This document shows positions 15,168 through 23,307 of a DNA stretch of 41,224 nt, one piece after another. Both the position numbers and the translations under genes were made by a program. Position 1 is the first letter of the stretch, and every line of letters starts with the position of its first letter. The notes below the pieces were generated by a model. That model was not told where the DNA came from and did not search any database. It worked only from the letters and a program-made list of their open reading frames with translations. Source of the stretch: CAKUFA01 sp963627465. Lineage in GTDB: Bacteria; Bacillota; Clostridia; Christensenellales; Aristaeellaceae. The DNA lies in contig CAVGBO010000026.1 of NCBI GenBank assembly GCA_963627465.1, positions 1-41,224 on the forward strand, read 5' to 3'.

Positions 15168-16642
15168 GAATGGGTTTCCTCCTTCATGGGCAGTGTTACA
15201 GTAAAGACGGAACCGTGCCCCAGGGTACTTTCCACGGTCACTTCGCCGCCGTGAAGGGCGGTAATTTGCTTGACAATGGACAAGCCCAAGCCTGTACCGC
15301 CGGTTTCCCGGCTGCGAGCCTTGTCCACCCGATAGAACCGCTCAAACACATGGGGCAGATCCTCTTCCGGAATGCCTACGCCGTTGTCCCGAACGCGCCA
15401 CACAGCCTGTTTCCCCTCCCGGACAAGGGAAACGCTGATGTTGCCACCGTCCGGCGTATACTTCACCGCATTGTCAATCAGGTTATAGAAGACCTGGCTC
15501 ATCTTGGATACATCCACGCTGGCCATAATGCCGGGCGCAATGTTCCCTTGCAGGGTTTGCTTCCGCTTTTCCGCCATAGGTTGCAGCAAGCGGATGTTCT
15601 CCTCGGTCAGCTGGGAGATGTCCGTATCCTCCAGGTGCAGCTCCATCCGATTGGCGTCCATCCTGGTCAGTGTCAGCAGGTCTGTGACGATGCCGCTGAG
15701 ACGGTCAATTTCATGATCCATATCCTGCATGAATTCTGTTCGCAATTCCTGGGGCATATCCGGCTGATAGATTAGACTTTCCAGCAGAATCTTCATGGTG
15801 GCCAAGGGGGTTTTCAATTCATGAGAAGCATTAGCCACAAACTGGTTGCGGCTCTTGTCCAGAGATTCCAGCTGCTCTGCCATGGTATTGTAGCTGACTG
15901 CCATTTCCCGCAGCTCGCCGGAACCTTTTACAGGCACTCGAACGCTCAGGTCGCCTCGTCCCATCTTTTGCAGGGTACTGGTCAACACCAGAATAGGCTT
16001 CGTCAACACCCTGGAAAAAATCAGTGCCACCAGCAGTGCTGCTGCTGCCACAACAGCAAAGGCCGTGGTCATTTGCTTTTCTACGGCGTTCAGGCTTGCG
16101 ACCAGTTCCTCCACCGGGCTGATGAACACCAAAGCGCCAATGGTGCCGTCGTCCCCGGTCATTTTCGCTACGCAATAGGACACGTGATAGTCCGCATGCT
16201 CGGCAATATTCGCCGCATCCTCTGCATCAAGGGTATGAATGCCGTAGGCCGTGCTGTCTCCATTGACCAGCACAGCAATCACCTCCGGCAGCTCCAGCTT
16301 CATGCCGTACAGCTGGCTGAAGCTGTCATACTGCACCCTGCCGCTTTGATCCACCACTACCAGCCTGCCTCCCATTTCTCCGGCATAGGAAGCGAGCTCC
16401 TCATCCATGGCATCAGAGGATGCGGACGCAAAAAGAGGCGCAAGCGTCGTGGCCAGCTTCTCCACAGAGAGGCTGTCCTGACGGGTGCGCTGGGTAAACA
16501 GGTAGTCGCTCACCAAGCCGGTCAGCGATGAAAGCATGATCACAAAAGAAATGCCTACAATGAGCAAAAACGCCAGAAGAATCTTCCAGCGTATGCTGCT
16601 TAAGGGATGATGCTTAATCTTTGTCGGTGAAATAGTAACCAA
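15164..16642 (-). CDS. Two-component sensor histidine kinase (HAMP, HisKA, HATPase)
   Basis: A 492-residue kinase with two membrane helices (about 19-42 and 192-212), an extracytoplasmic sensor of about 150 residues between them, a HAMP domain (about 213-265), HisKA with phospho-acceptor H274 in ASHELKTPLA, and an ATPase domain with NLIDNAVKYTPDGG, RDNGVGIPEEDLPHVFERF and GGTGLGLSIV. It should phosphorylate the regulator encoded immediately upstream. The gene overlaps the end of that regulator by 29 bases. The start is uncertain: TTG at 16642 has GGGGAG touching it, and no ATG or GTG lies nearby in frame. The sensor has a PAS-like layout (GGRLVVVDQSGRVQYDS) and may detect envelope damage. Confidence 0.93.
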   Translation of the reverse strand: MVTISPTKIKHHPLSSIRWKILLAFLLIVGISFVIMLSSLTGLVSDYLFTQRTRQDSLSVEKLATTLAPLFASASSDAMDEELASYAGEMGGRLVVVDQSGRVQYDSFSQLYGMKLELPEVIAVLVNGDSTAYGIHTLDAEDAANIAEHADYHVSYCVAKMTGDDGTIGALVFISPVEELVASLNAVEKQMTTAFAVVAAAALLVALIFSRVLTKPILVLTSTLQKMGRGDLSVRVPVKGSGELREMAVSYNTMAEQLESLDKSRNQFVANASHELKTPLATMKILLESLIYQPDMPQELRTEFMQDMDHEIDRLSGIVTDLLTLTRMDANRMELHLEDTDISQLTEENIRLLQPMAEKRKQTLQGNIAPGIMASVDVSKMSQVFYNLIDNAVKYTPDGGNISVSLVREGKQAVWRVRDNGVGIPEEDLPHVFERFYRVDKARSRETGGTGLGLSIVKQITALHGGEVTVESTLGHGSVFTVTLPMKEETHS

Positions 16643-17303
16643 CTCCCCATTTCGTGAGGATAAACTCAGGCTCCGCAGTGTTCCGTTCGATCTTCTCCCG
16701 CAGGCGGCGAATGTGCACGTCTACCGTGCGGTCTTCCCCTGCATAGTCGTACTTCCAGACGCTTTCCAGCATCTCCTCCCGGCTGAACACCTTGCCCCGG
16801 TTGGTCACAAACATGTGCAGCAGGTCGAACTCTTTAGCGGTCAGCCGGATTTCCTTGCCGGCAAGGGTCACAGTGCGCTTCAAAAGGTTGACTTCCAAAT
16901 CACGCACACGGATGACCCGCTTCTCCTCCACGGTGCTGTTGCCTGTACGGCGGAGGATGGTCTTAATCCGTGCCTTTACCTCCAGCACATTGAAGGGCTT
17001 GGTCATGTAATCATCTGCGCCATACTCCAGACCCAGAATCTTGTCCATGTCCTCCCCTTTGGCGGTCAGCATAATAATCGGCACATTGCTGTGCTCACGA
17101 ATGCGCTGGCATACGCTCAGCCCGTCCAGCTTGGGAAGCATCACGTCCAGCAGAATCAGGTCGAAGCTTTGGTTGAAGAATTTTTCCAGTGCTTCCTCCC
17201 CGTCCATGGCGCTTTCCGTTTCATAATCTTCCTGTTCCAGTGTGTATTTCAGGCCTTTCAAAATCAAAGGCTCATCATCGACCAGCAAAATGCGCTTGCC
17301 CAT
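16614..17303 (-). CDS. OmpR/PhoB-family response regulator
   Basis: A 229-residue regulator with a receiver domain (D9 and D10 in LLVDDEP, phospho-acceptor D53 in LILLDVMLP, conserved threonine in IMLTAKGE, lysine in YMTKPF) and a winged-helix DNA-binding domain from about residue 128 (REIRLTAKEFDLLHMF, then VDVHIRRLREKIE). This is the standard partner of the kinase encoded just downstream. Its promoter (17338-17366) contains 11-bp-spaced TTGCA repeats, so self-regulation is possible. The first gene of an operon with the kinase and two GerMN lipoproteins; htrA may belong to the same regulon. Homologues such as WalR, PhoP and MtrA cannot be told apart reliably here. Confidence 0.95.
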   Translation of the reverse strand: MGKRILLVDDEPLILKGLKYTLEQEDYETESAMDGEEALEKFFNQSFDLILLDVMLPKLDGLSVCQRIREHSNVPIIMLTAKGEDMDKILGLEYGADDYMTKPFNVLEVKARIKTILRRTGNSTVEEKRVIRVRDLEVNLLKRTVTLAGKEIRLTAKEFDLLHMFVTNRGKVFSREEMLESVWKYDYAGEDRTVDVHIRRLREKIERNTAEPEFILTKWGVGYYFTDKD

Positions 17304-17337
17304 GCAGACACTCCTCTTCCTCGTTGAGTATGTTTAG

Positions 17338-17377
17338 ATTGTACGACAAAATATGAAGAAATGCAAGGTAATTGCAA
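17338..17377 (-). promoter_or_regulatory. Promoter of the two-component operon with 11-bp direct repeats
   Basis: On the minus strand TTGCAT (17361-17366), a 17-base spacer and TACAAT (17338-17343) form a good promoter 35 bases before the start codon. TTGCA occurs twice in direct orientation (17373-17377 and 17362-17366), exactly 11 bases apart, the second copy being the -35 box itself. Confidence 0.72.
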
Positions 17378-17450
17378 TATTTTTGTTACAAAATAATTTC
17401 ATTCGCATCACAGAACATGCTTTTGCAGGCGTTTACCTGATTCTCCGAAG

Positions 17451-17464
17451 AGAACGCAAGTTCT
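17451..17464. promoter_or_regulatory. LexA-box-like palindrome upstream of polC
   Basis: AGAACGCAAGTTCT is a 5+4+5 inverted repeat that matches the GAAC-N4-GTTC core of Gram-positive SOS boxes. It lies 19 bases upstream of the polC -35 box. One site of this length can arise by chance. Confidence 0.3.
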
Positions 17465-17483
17465 TGCATATCATCTAGCACGC

Positions 17484-17512
17484 TTGACCGGTTTTCTCCC
17501 TCATGCTATAAT
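17484..17512 (+). promoter_or_regulatory. SigA-type promoter of polC
   Basis: TTGACC (17484-17489), a 17-base spacer and a perfect TATAAT (17507-17512). The polC ATG is 110 bases downstream. Confidence 0.85.
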
Positions 17513-17622
17513 GACGAGCGCAGAAGCATCAAGATTGTCTTACACAACTGCCGAATCACACGCACTGCCTATGCATACGGGCATGACGGCTGCTTTTTCG
17601 ACCCCATCTGAGGAGGACTTGC

Positions 17623-20600
17623 ATGAGCTACGAGGATCTTTTAGGAGAAATCACCAAGGAGCTTCCCCACCTGAAGGATCAGCTGACAACGCCGTCCGTT
17701 GTTTTTGTCCGCCAATTCAACAAGGTATACATCACTTTTCAAAGCAAGGTACTGGTAGAGGAAAAAACCTTCATGAAAATGAAGGCCATTTTGCAGCGCA
17801 TTTTCCCCAACTATCCGGTGACAATTCGTGTGGTAAGTCCTGCGCTAAAAGAGGATTTCCTCGCCAATATTGGTGCCTATAAGCAAGTCCTGATCGACTT
17901 CCTCAAGCGGAATTACACTTCCTCCGTACCGTGGATTGATCTCATCGACTGGCGCTGTGAGGGGAATCGCATTACCCTGACCTTTCCCGATGACTTCTCC
18001 TTGGAATATATGTCCCGGCAAAATGTGGCTGCCAGCCTTGCCCAGGCCGTAAAGGACATTTTCGATGCTGATGTGAAGGTAGAGCTGACGGTTTCCGGCG
18101 ATCAGGAAGCCCGGCTGCAAGCCATCCGTGAAGAGCGTGCCCGTGAGCAGGCAGAAGCCGCAGCGGCAGCCGCTCAGCTTCGCGCAAAGGAAGAGAAGGC
18201 AAGTGCGAAGCCCCGTGCAGAGCGCAAGCCCTCCCAGCCCCATGAGAAGAAAGAGGCGGAAAAGCCGCAGGACAAGCCCGCCATATTCCCTCAAATGACG
18301 GACCACGTGCTGGGAAAGCCCATTATGGGGCGCAGCATTGCCGACCGCCCCATCGAGATGAAGGAGCTTGCCGCAGACAGCGGTCTGGTGGTGGTGCAAG
18401 GCGATATTTTCAAGCTGGAAACAAAGGAATTAAAAGGCGGCGAAATGCTGCTGGTATCCTTTGCCGTTACAGACTACACCTCCTCTATATTGTGCAAGGT
18501 GTTCATGCGGTATCGGAACCGCTTTGCCAAGAAAAACGATGATGCGCCGCCTGCTCCCATTACCGCCGAGGAACGGCAGGCCGTGATGGATAAGGTTAAC
18601 CAAATCAAGTGCGGCATGAATGTGAAGATTCGGGGCGAGTGCATGTATGACAATTTTGCCCGGGAGCTGTCCATCTCCGTCCGTGATATGGTTCCCATGG
18701 AAAAAATCGAGCGGGAAGACACCGCAGAAGAGAAGCGTATTGAGCTGCACATGCACACCACCATGTCCACCATGGACGGCATGACCCCGGCGGAGGATTT
18801 GATCAAGCGTGCCATTAAGTGGGGACACCCCGCCGTTGCCATTACCGACCACGGCGTGGTGCAGGCCTTCCCGGCGGCTTTCGGTGCCGTAAAGGGACAG
18901 AATATCAAGCTGATTCCCGGCTGTGAGGGCTACCTGATTGATGAAACTGTAGCAGTCGCAAATCCAACGGAATACGACTTCGATTCCCCCATTGTGGTGC
19001 TGGATTTTGAGTCCACAGGCCTAAACACCAACATTGCTCGGGTTATCGAAATCGGTGCTGTGAAGCTGGTGGGCGGCACAGTAACGGACTCCCTCAGCAT
19101 TCTGGTGAATCCCAAGGAACCTTTGAAGCCTAAGATTACCGAAATCACCGGCATCACTGACATGATGCTTTCCGACAAGGAAACGGCTGAAACGGCCATC
19201 CCGAAGCTGATGGAGTTCATCGGTGACTGTCCCATTGCAGCCCACAATGCTTCCTTCGATGCTTCCCTGCTCCGTGCGGAACTGCGCCGCCTTGGCATCC
19301 AATGGGATGGCACCGTACTGGATACCTTGACCCTGTGCCGCAAGCTTTACCCGGACATGAAGAGCCACAAGCTGGGCAGTCTATGTAAAAAACTAGGCGT
19401 CAGCCTGAAGAATGCTCACCGTGCCGTCCATGATGCAACGGCAACGGCTCTGTGCCTAGCCAAGATGTACAAGGAATGCCGGGAAAACGGCATGAACACC
19501 CTGTATGACCTGAATCGTCAGCTGCACGGCGGTGCTATCGGTGAAAGCTTCCACATTATCCTGCTGGTAAAAACACAGAAGGGCATGGAAAACCTGAACC
19601 GTCTCGTTTCCATTGGTCATTTGGAGTACTTCCGCCGGAAGCCCCATATGCCCAGACCCATCATTGAAAAGTACCGAGAAGGGTTGATTCTCGGCAGTGC
19701 CTGCGAGGCAGGAGAACTCTTCCGTGCCGTGCTTGCCGGAGAAAGCTGGGAAAAGCTGAAGAAGATCGCCAGCTTCTATGATTATCTGGAGATTCAACCC
19801 ATCGGCAATAACGCTTTCCTGGTGCGTGAAGGACAGGTCAAGGATGATGAGGGTCTGCGGGATCTGAACCGCACCATCGTCAAGCTGGGCGAAGAATTGG
19901 GGCTGCCTGTAGTCGCTACGGGAGACGTGCATTTCCTCGACCCCCACAATGCCATTAACCGGGCGATTATTCAAGCCGGTCAAGGCTTTGACGACTGTGA
20001 CAATCAGCCGCCCCTGTACTTTAAGACCACCAACGAAATGCTGGAAGAGTTCAGCTACCTGGGTAAAGAAAAAGCCCATGAGGTAGTCATTGACAATCCC
20101 AGAAAGATTGCCGACCAGGTGGAGCAGCTGCGTCTGTTCCCCAAGCACCCCAAGGGAGAGGATACGTTCCAGCCCTTCTGGCCCGATGCGGCGGACAATA
20201 TTCAGAACATGTCCTGGGGCACGGCCAAGGAATGGTATGGGGATCCACTGCCGGAAATCGTCACCAAGCGGCTGGAAAAGGAACTCAATTCGATTATCGG
20301 CTACGGCTTTGCCACCCTGTACAACATTGCCGAGCGGCTGGTGCAGCGTTCCCTGGCTGATGGCTATCTGGTGGGCAGCCGTGGCAGCGTAGGTTCCAGC
20401 TTTGTGGCCTGTATGTGCGGCATCACGGAGGTGAACGCCCTGCCGCCCCACTACCGCTGCACCCATTGCCACAAGGGTTTCTTTGATGTGGACAAGAACA
20501 AGTACAAGGTCGGCGTGGACTTGCCGGACAAGGACTGCCCCATCTGTGGTCAGCCCCTTACCAAGGACGGATTCGATATTCCTTTCGAAGTATTCCTTGG

Positions 20601-22038
20601 CTTTGCCGGAGACAAGGTGCCTGATATCGACCTGAACTTCGCCAATGAGTATCAGTCCCGTGCCCACCATCAGGTGGTGGAACTGTTTGGCGAAGGTCAC
20701 GTTTTCCGTGCCGGTACGGTAGGCACATTGGCAGACAAGACCGCCTACGGCTATGTCAGCAAGTATCTGGAAGAGCGGCACATTCAGTGCGGCAACACGG
20801 AGAAAGAGCGGCTGGTGCAGGGCTGCATGGGCGTTAAGCGAACCACAGGTCAGCACCCTGCCGGCATGGTGGTTGTGCCGAAGGAATATGAAATCTACCA
20901 ATTTACCGCCGTGCAGCACCCGGCTGACGACCCGTCTGCCGAGTTCATCACCACCCACTTTGACTTCCACTCCATGCACGACATTCTGGTGAAGCTGGAC
21001 TGTCTGGGGCATTTGGATCCTACCATGATCCACGAATTGTGCCAGCTGACAGGCGTTGACTTCCGTGACATTCCCTTGGACGATCCGGACGTGCGCAGTC
21101 TGTTCCACTCTCCGGAAGCCCTGGGTGTCACTCGGGAGCAGATCGACTGCACCACCGGCACCTTCGGCATTCCCGAATTCGGAACAGGCTTTGTTCGGGG
21201 CATGCTGGATGACACCCATCCCTCCACCATGGAAGAGCTGATTCGCATTTCCGGCCTAAGTCACGGCACGGACGTGTGGCTGGGTAATGCACAGGAGATT
21301 ATTCGCTCCGGCACGGCAAAGCTGAACGAATGCGTCTGCTGCCGTGACGACATCATGAATTACCTGATTGACAAAGGCGTAGAACCTAAGCTGGCCTTTA
21401 CCACCATGGAATCTGTCCGAAAGGGCAAAGGTCTGAAGCCGGAAATGGAGCAGGCCATGCTTGACCATAACGTGGCGCCTTGGTTCATTGACAGCTGCAA
21501 AAAAATCAAGTACATGTTCCCTAAGGGACACGCTGTGGCTTACGTCACCATGGCGCTTCGCATTGCGTGGTTCAAGGTTCATTATCCCCTCGCCTACTAT
21601 GCCGCCTACTTTACCGTCCGGGGCGATGGGTTCAATGCGGCAACGATGATCATTGACCCGGACACCTGCCGTGCAAAAATCCGTGAGATCAAGGAAATGG
21701 AAAACGCCACGGCCAAGGACAAGGATTCCCAGACGGCACTGGAATTGGTGCTGGAAATGAACATGCGGGGCTTTAAGTTCCTGCCGGTTGATCTGTACAA
21801 GAGCGACGTGCGGAAGTTCCTGATTGAGGACGGTAATCTTCGCTGTCCCTTCACCAGCCTAGGCGGATTAGGGGAAAGCGCTGCCATCTCCATCGTTGCC
21901 GCACGGGATGAGCGTCCCTTCCTTTCCATCGAAGATTTGAAGGAACGTGGCCGTGTAGGCAGCAGTGTAGTGGATTTGCTGCGAACTCACGGCTCTTTGG
22001 AGGGACTCAGTGAAACCAGCCAAATCAGTATGTTCTGA
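17623..22038 (+). CDS. polC: DNA polymerase III alpha subunit, PolC type
   Basis: A 1471-residue replicative polymerase with built-in proofreading, the Gram-positive form. Visible order: N-terminal domain (1-165); charged Ala/Glu/Lys linker (about 166-222); OB-fold region (about 240-365); first PHP segment with HMHTTMSTMDGM near 374 and ITDHGVVQA near 407; DEDD exonuclease (about 448-620) with VLDFESTGL and IAAHNASFDASLL; second PHP segment; polymerase core with SRGSVGSSFVA, a four-cysteine zinc motif (CTHC near 945 and CPIC) and the catalytic PDIDLNF near 1000. Length matches the family. ATG follows TGAGGAGGA. It has its own promoter, and the downstream hydrolase gene begins 25 bases after its stop. 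Residue positions are approximate. Confidence 0.98.
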   Translation: MSYEDLLGEITKELPHLKDQLTTPSVVFVRQFNKVYITFQSKVLVEEKTFMKMKAILQRIFPNYPVTIRVVSPALKEDFLANIGAYKQVLIDFLKRNYTSSVPWIDLIDWRCEGNRITLTFPDDFSLEYMSRQNVAASLAQAVKDIFDADVKVELTVSGDQEARLQAIREERAREQAEAAAAAAQLRAKEEKASAKPRAERKPSQPHEKKEAEKPQDKPAIFPQMTDHVLGKPIMGRSIADRPIEMKELAADSGLVVVQGDIFKLETKELKGGEMLLVSFAVTDYTSSILCKVFMRYRNRFAKKNDDAPPAPITAEERQAVMDKVNQIKCGMNVKIRGECMYDNFARELSISVRDMVPMEKIEREDTAEEKRIELHMHTTMSTMDGMTPAEDLIKRAIKWGHPAVAITDHGVVQAFPAAFGAVKGQNIKLIPGCEGYLIDETVAVANPTEYDFDSPIVVLDFESTGLNTNIARVIEIGAVKLVGGTVTDSLSILVNPKEPLKPKITEITGITDMMLSDKETAETAIPKLMEFIGDCPIAAHNASFDASLLRAELRRLGIQWDGTVLDTLTLCRKLYPDMKSHKLGSLCKKLGVSLKNAHRAVHDATATALCLAKMYKECRENGMNTLYDLNRQLHGGAIGESFHIILLVKTQKGMENLNRLVSIGHLEYFRRKPHMPRPIIEKYREGLILGSACEAGELFRAVLAGESWEKLKKIASFYDYLEIQPIGNNAFLVREGQVKDDEGLRDLNRTIVKLGEELGLPVVATGDVHFLDPHNAINRAIIQAGQGFDDCDNQPPLYFKTTNEMLEEFSYLGKEKAHEVVIDNPRKIADQVEQLRLFPKHPKGEDTFQPFWPDAADNIQNMSWGTAKEWYGDPLPEIVTKRLEKELNSIIGYGFATLYNIAERLVQRSLADGYLVGSRGSVGSSFVACMCGITEVNALPPHYRCTHCHKGFFDVDKNKYKVGVDLPDKDCPICGQPLTKDGFDIPFEVFLGFAGDKVPDIDLNFANEYQSRAHHQVVELFGEGHVFRAGTVGTLADKTAYGYVSKYLEERHIQCGNTEKERLVQGCMGVKRTTGQHPAGMVVVPKEYEIYQFTAVQHPADDPSAEFITTHFDFHSMHDILVKLDCLGHLDPTMIHELCQLTGVDFRDIPLDDPDVRSLFHSPEALGVTREQIDCTTGTFGIPEFGTGFVRGMLDDTHPSTMEELIRISGLSHGTDVWLGNAQEIIRSGTAKLNECVCCRDDIMNYLIDKGVEPKLAFTTMESVRKGKGLKPEMEQAMLDHNVAPWFIDSCKKIKYMFPKGHAVAYVTMALRIAWFKVHYPLAYYAAYFTVRGDGFNAATMIIDPDTCRAKIREIKEMENATAKDKDSQTALELVLEMNMRGFKFLPVDLYKSDVRKFLIEDGNLRCPFTSLGGLGESAAISIVAARDERPFLSIEDLKERGRVGSSVVDLLRTHGSLEGLSETSQISMF

Positions 22039-22063
22039 CGCATCACCCTCAGGAGGAATGACC

Positions 22064-23257
22064 ATGCTGGATCAAGCCGTCCGCTATTTCGTGGAGGATA
22101 CCCATATCATGGCCTGCATGACCGTAGCCTGCGGCACAGCCGACACTGCTTATCATGCGGAAGGCGGAACAACTCACCTTGATGGCACGGGTGCCATATG
22201 TCCATCGACCCTGTTTGACCTGGCCAGCCTGACCAAGCTATTTACCGGCCTAACCGTCATGCGTCTCTGGGAAGATGGCAGGCTTTCGCTGGATGCGCCC
22301 GTGACCAACTATGCACCGCAGCTGGTGAACCTTTCCCGGGTGACGGTTGATCAAGTGCTGGGCTTTGAAGTAGCCTTAACCACGCCTGAGCGCATCGATA
22401 CCCAGCCCGACAGGGATGCAGCTTTCAAGCAGCTTGCCGCCATTGTGCCTCAGTCCCAGGGCACGGGACGCTACTATTCCGACATGCACGCCATGGTGTT
22501 GGGATTGGTCATCGAAGGCATTTGCCAAATGCCCCTGATGGACTGCATCCGACAAGAGATTCTCCTTCCCCTGCACATGACGAATACCTTTGCCAAGGTG
22601 CCGGCTGATCGCTTGTCGGATTGCGTATGCTACGACCTGGAGCATCGAATCGAGGGCGGCAGGTATCTTGTCCGCAAGGACATTGCACCGGGAACGCCCC
22701 ACGACCCTAAAGCACGGTTGTTGAGCGAAAACGGCCGCTACCTGTTCGGGCATGCAGGGCTTTTCTCCACTCAGGAGGATATGATTCGTCTGTGTCAGGG
22801 GCTGCTGAAGGGTAACCTGCTGCGCCGCTCCACCTTGCAGCGCATGGCACGCAATCGGCTCGGTCGGCAGCTGCCGGACGGACGATATACCCAGTATCTA
22901 GGCAGCCAATGTTATGTAAAGCATCCCCTGCAGTATTATTCTGAGATTCCCGTCTATATGAGTGATGAAGCCATCGGGCTTTCCGGATTCACCGGGAATC
23001 ATGTGGCCGTTGATCCCCAGACAGGGATTTTCTCTCTCATGTTAGGCAATCGTGTCATGAACCGCTTGACGACCCTCGTCCCGGAACCCGGCAAGCATCT
23101 AACTGACTACGGGCTTGCCCCTGACGGTTCTGGCAAGTTTTATCTGCCGGATGGCTCGTGGGTTTATTCCTCCGTGGACTATGTCCACCAAAAAGACGAG
23201 CACCTCCACAAGGCAATTGCGAAGGTGCTCGGCGTTCCCGTTTGGCAAAAAGGGTAA
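22064..23257 (+). CDS. Second serine hydrolase of the beta-lactamase fold
   Basis: A 397-residue protein from ATG 22064, seven bases after AGGAGG (22051-22056); an in-frame ATG at 22058 is too close to the ribosome site. SxxK is S55-L-T-K58 in DLASLTKLF, and the second motif is Y138-S-D, common in esterase-like members. The third box reads L306-S-G rather than K/H-T/S-G. No signal peptide is seen, so the protein is probably cytoplasmic. It sits directly behind polC and ends at a shared terminator, so it is likely transcribed with polC. It is a diverged paralogue of the protein at 4976-6034 (both share a GFTG...VDP...TG stretch). Substrate unknown. Confidence 0.85.
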   Translation: MLDQAVRYFVEDTHIMACMTVACGTADTAYHAEGGTTHLDGTGAICPSTLFDLASLTKLFTGLTVMRLWEDGRLSLDAPVTNYAPQLVNLSRVTVDQVLGFEVALTTPERIDTQPDRDAAFKQLAAIVPQSQGTGRYYSDMHAMVLGLVIEGICQMPLMDCIRQEILLPLHMTNTFAKVPADRLSDCVCYDLEHRIEGGRYLVRKDIAPGTPHDPKARLLSENGRYLFGHAGLFSTQEDMIRLCQGLLKGNLLRRSTLQRMARNRLGRQLPDGRYTQYLGSQCYVKHPLQYYSEIPVYMSDEAIGLSGFTGNHVAVDPQTGIFSLMLGNRVMNRLTTLVPEPGKHLTDYGLAPDGSGKFYLPDGSWVYSSVDYVHQKDEHLHKAIAKVLGVPVWQKG

Positions 23258-23259
23258 AC

Positions 23260-23297
23260 AAAATCCTGCACCGCTTCACACATGCGATGCAGGATTT
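23260..23297. terminator. Bidirectional terminator between hydrolase and galactokinase-like genes
   Basis: AAATCCTGCA (23261-23270) pairs with TGCAGGATTT (23288-23297) around a 17-base loop, with T-rich ends on both strands; the minus-strand tail (TTTTGTTT) is the better one. Confidence 0.75.
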
Positions 23298-23307
23298 ATT
23301 CTATCAC

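Larger units (their letters stand above)
17304..17622. other. Divergent intergenic region between the two-component operon and polC (319 bases)
   Basis: Holds the minus-strand regulator promoter (17338-17366), a GAAC-N4-GTTC palindrome (17451-17464) and the plus-strand polC promoter (17484-17512). Bases 17367-17450 are AT-rich without a recognisable gene. The polC leader, from the predicted start near 17519 to 17622, is about 100 bases and shows no clear riboswitch. Confidence 0.75.

Noticed and set aside
19456..21219. Long minus-strand open frame inside polC
   Set aside because: Antisense to the exonuclease and polymerase core of PolC, with no recognisable domain.
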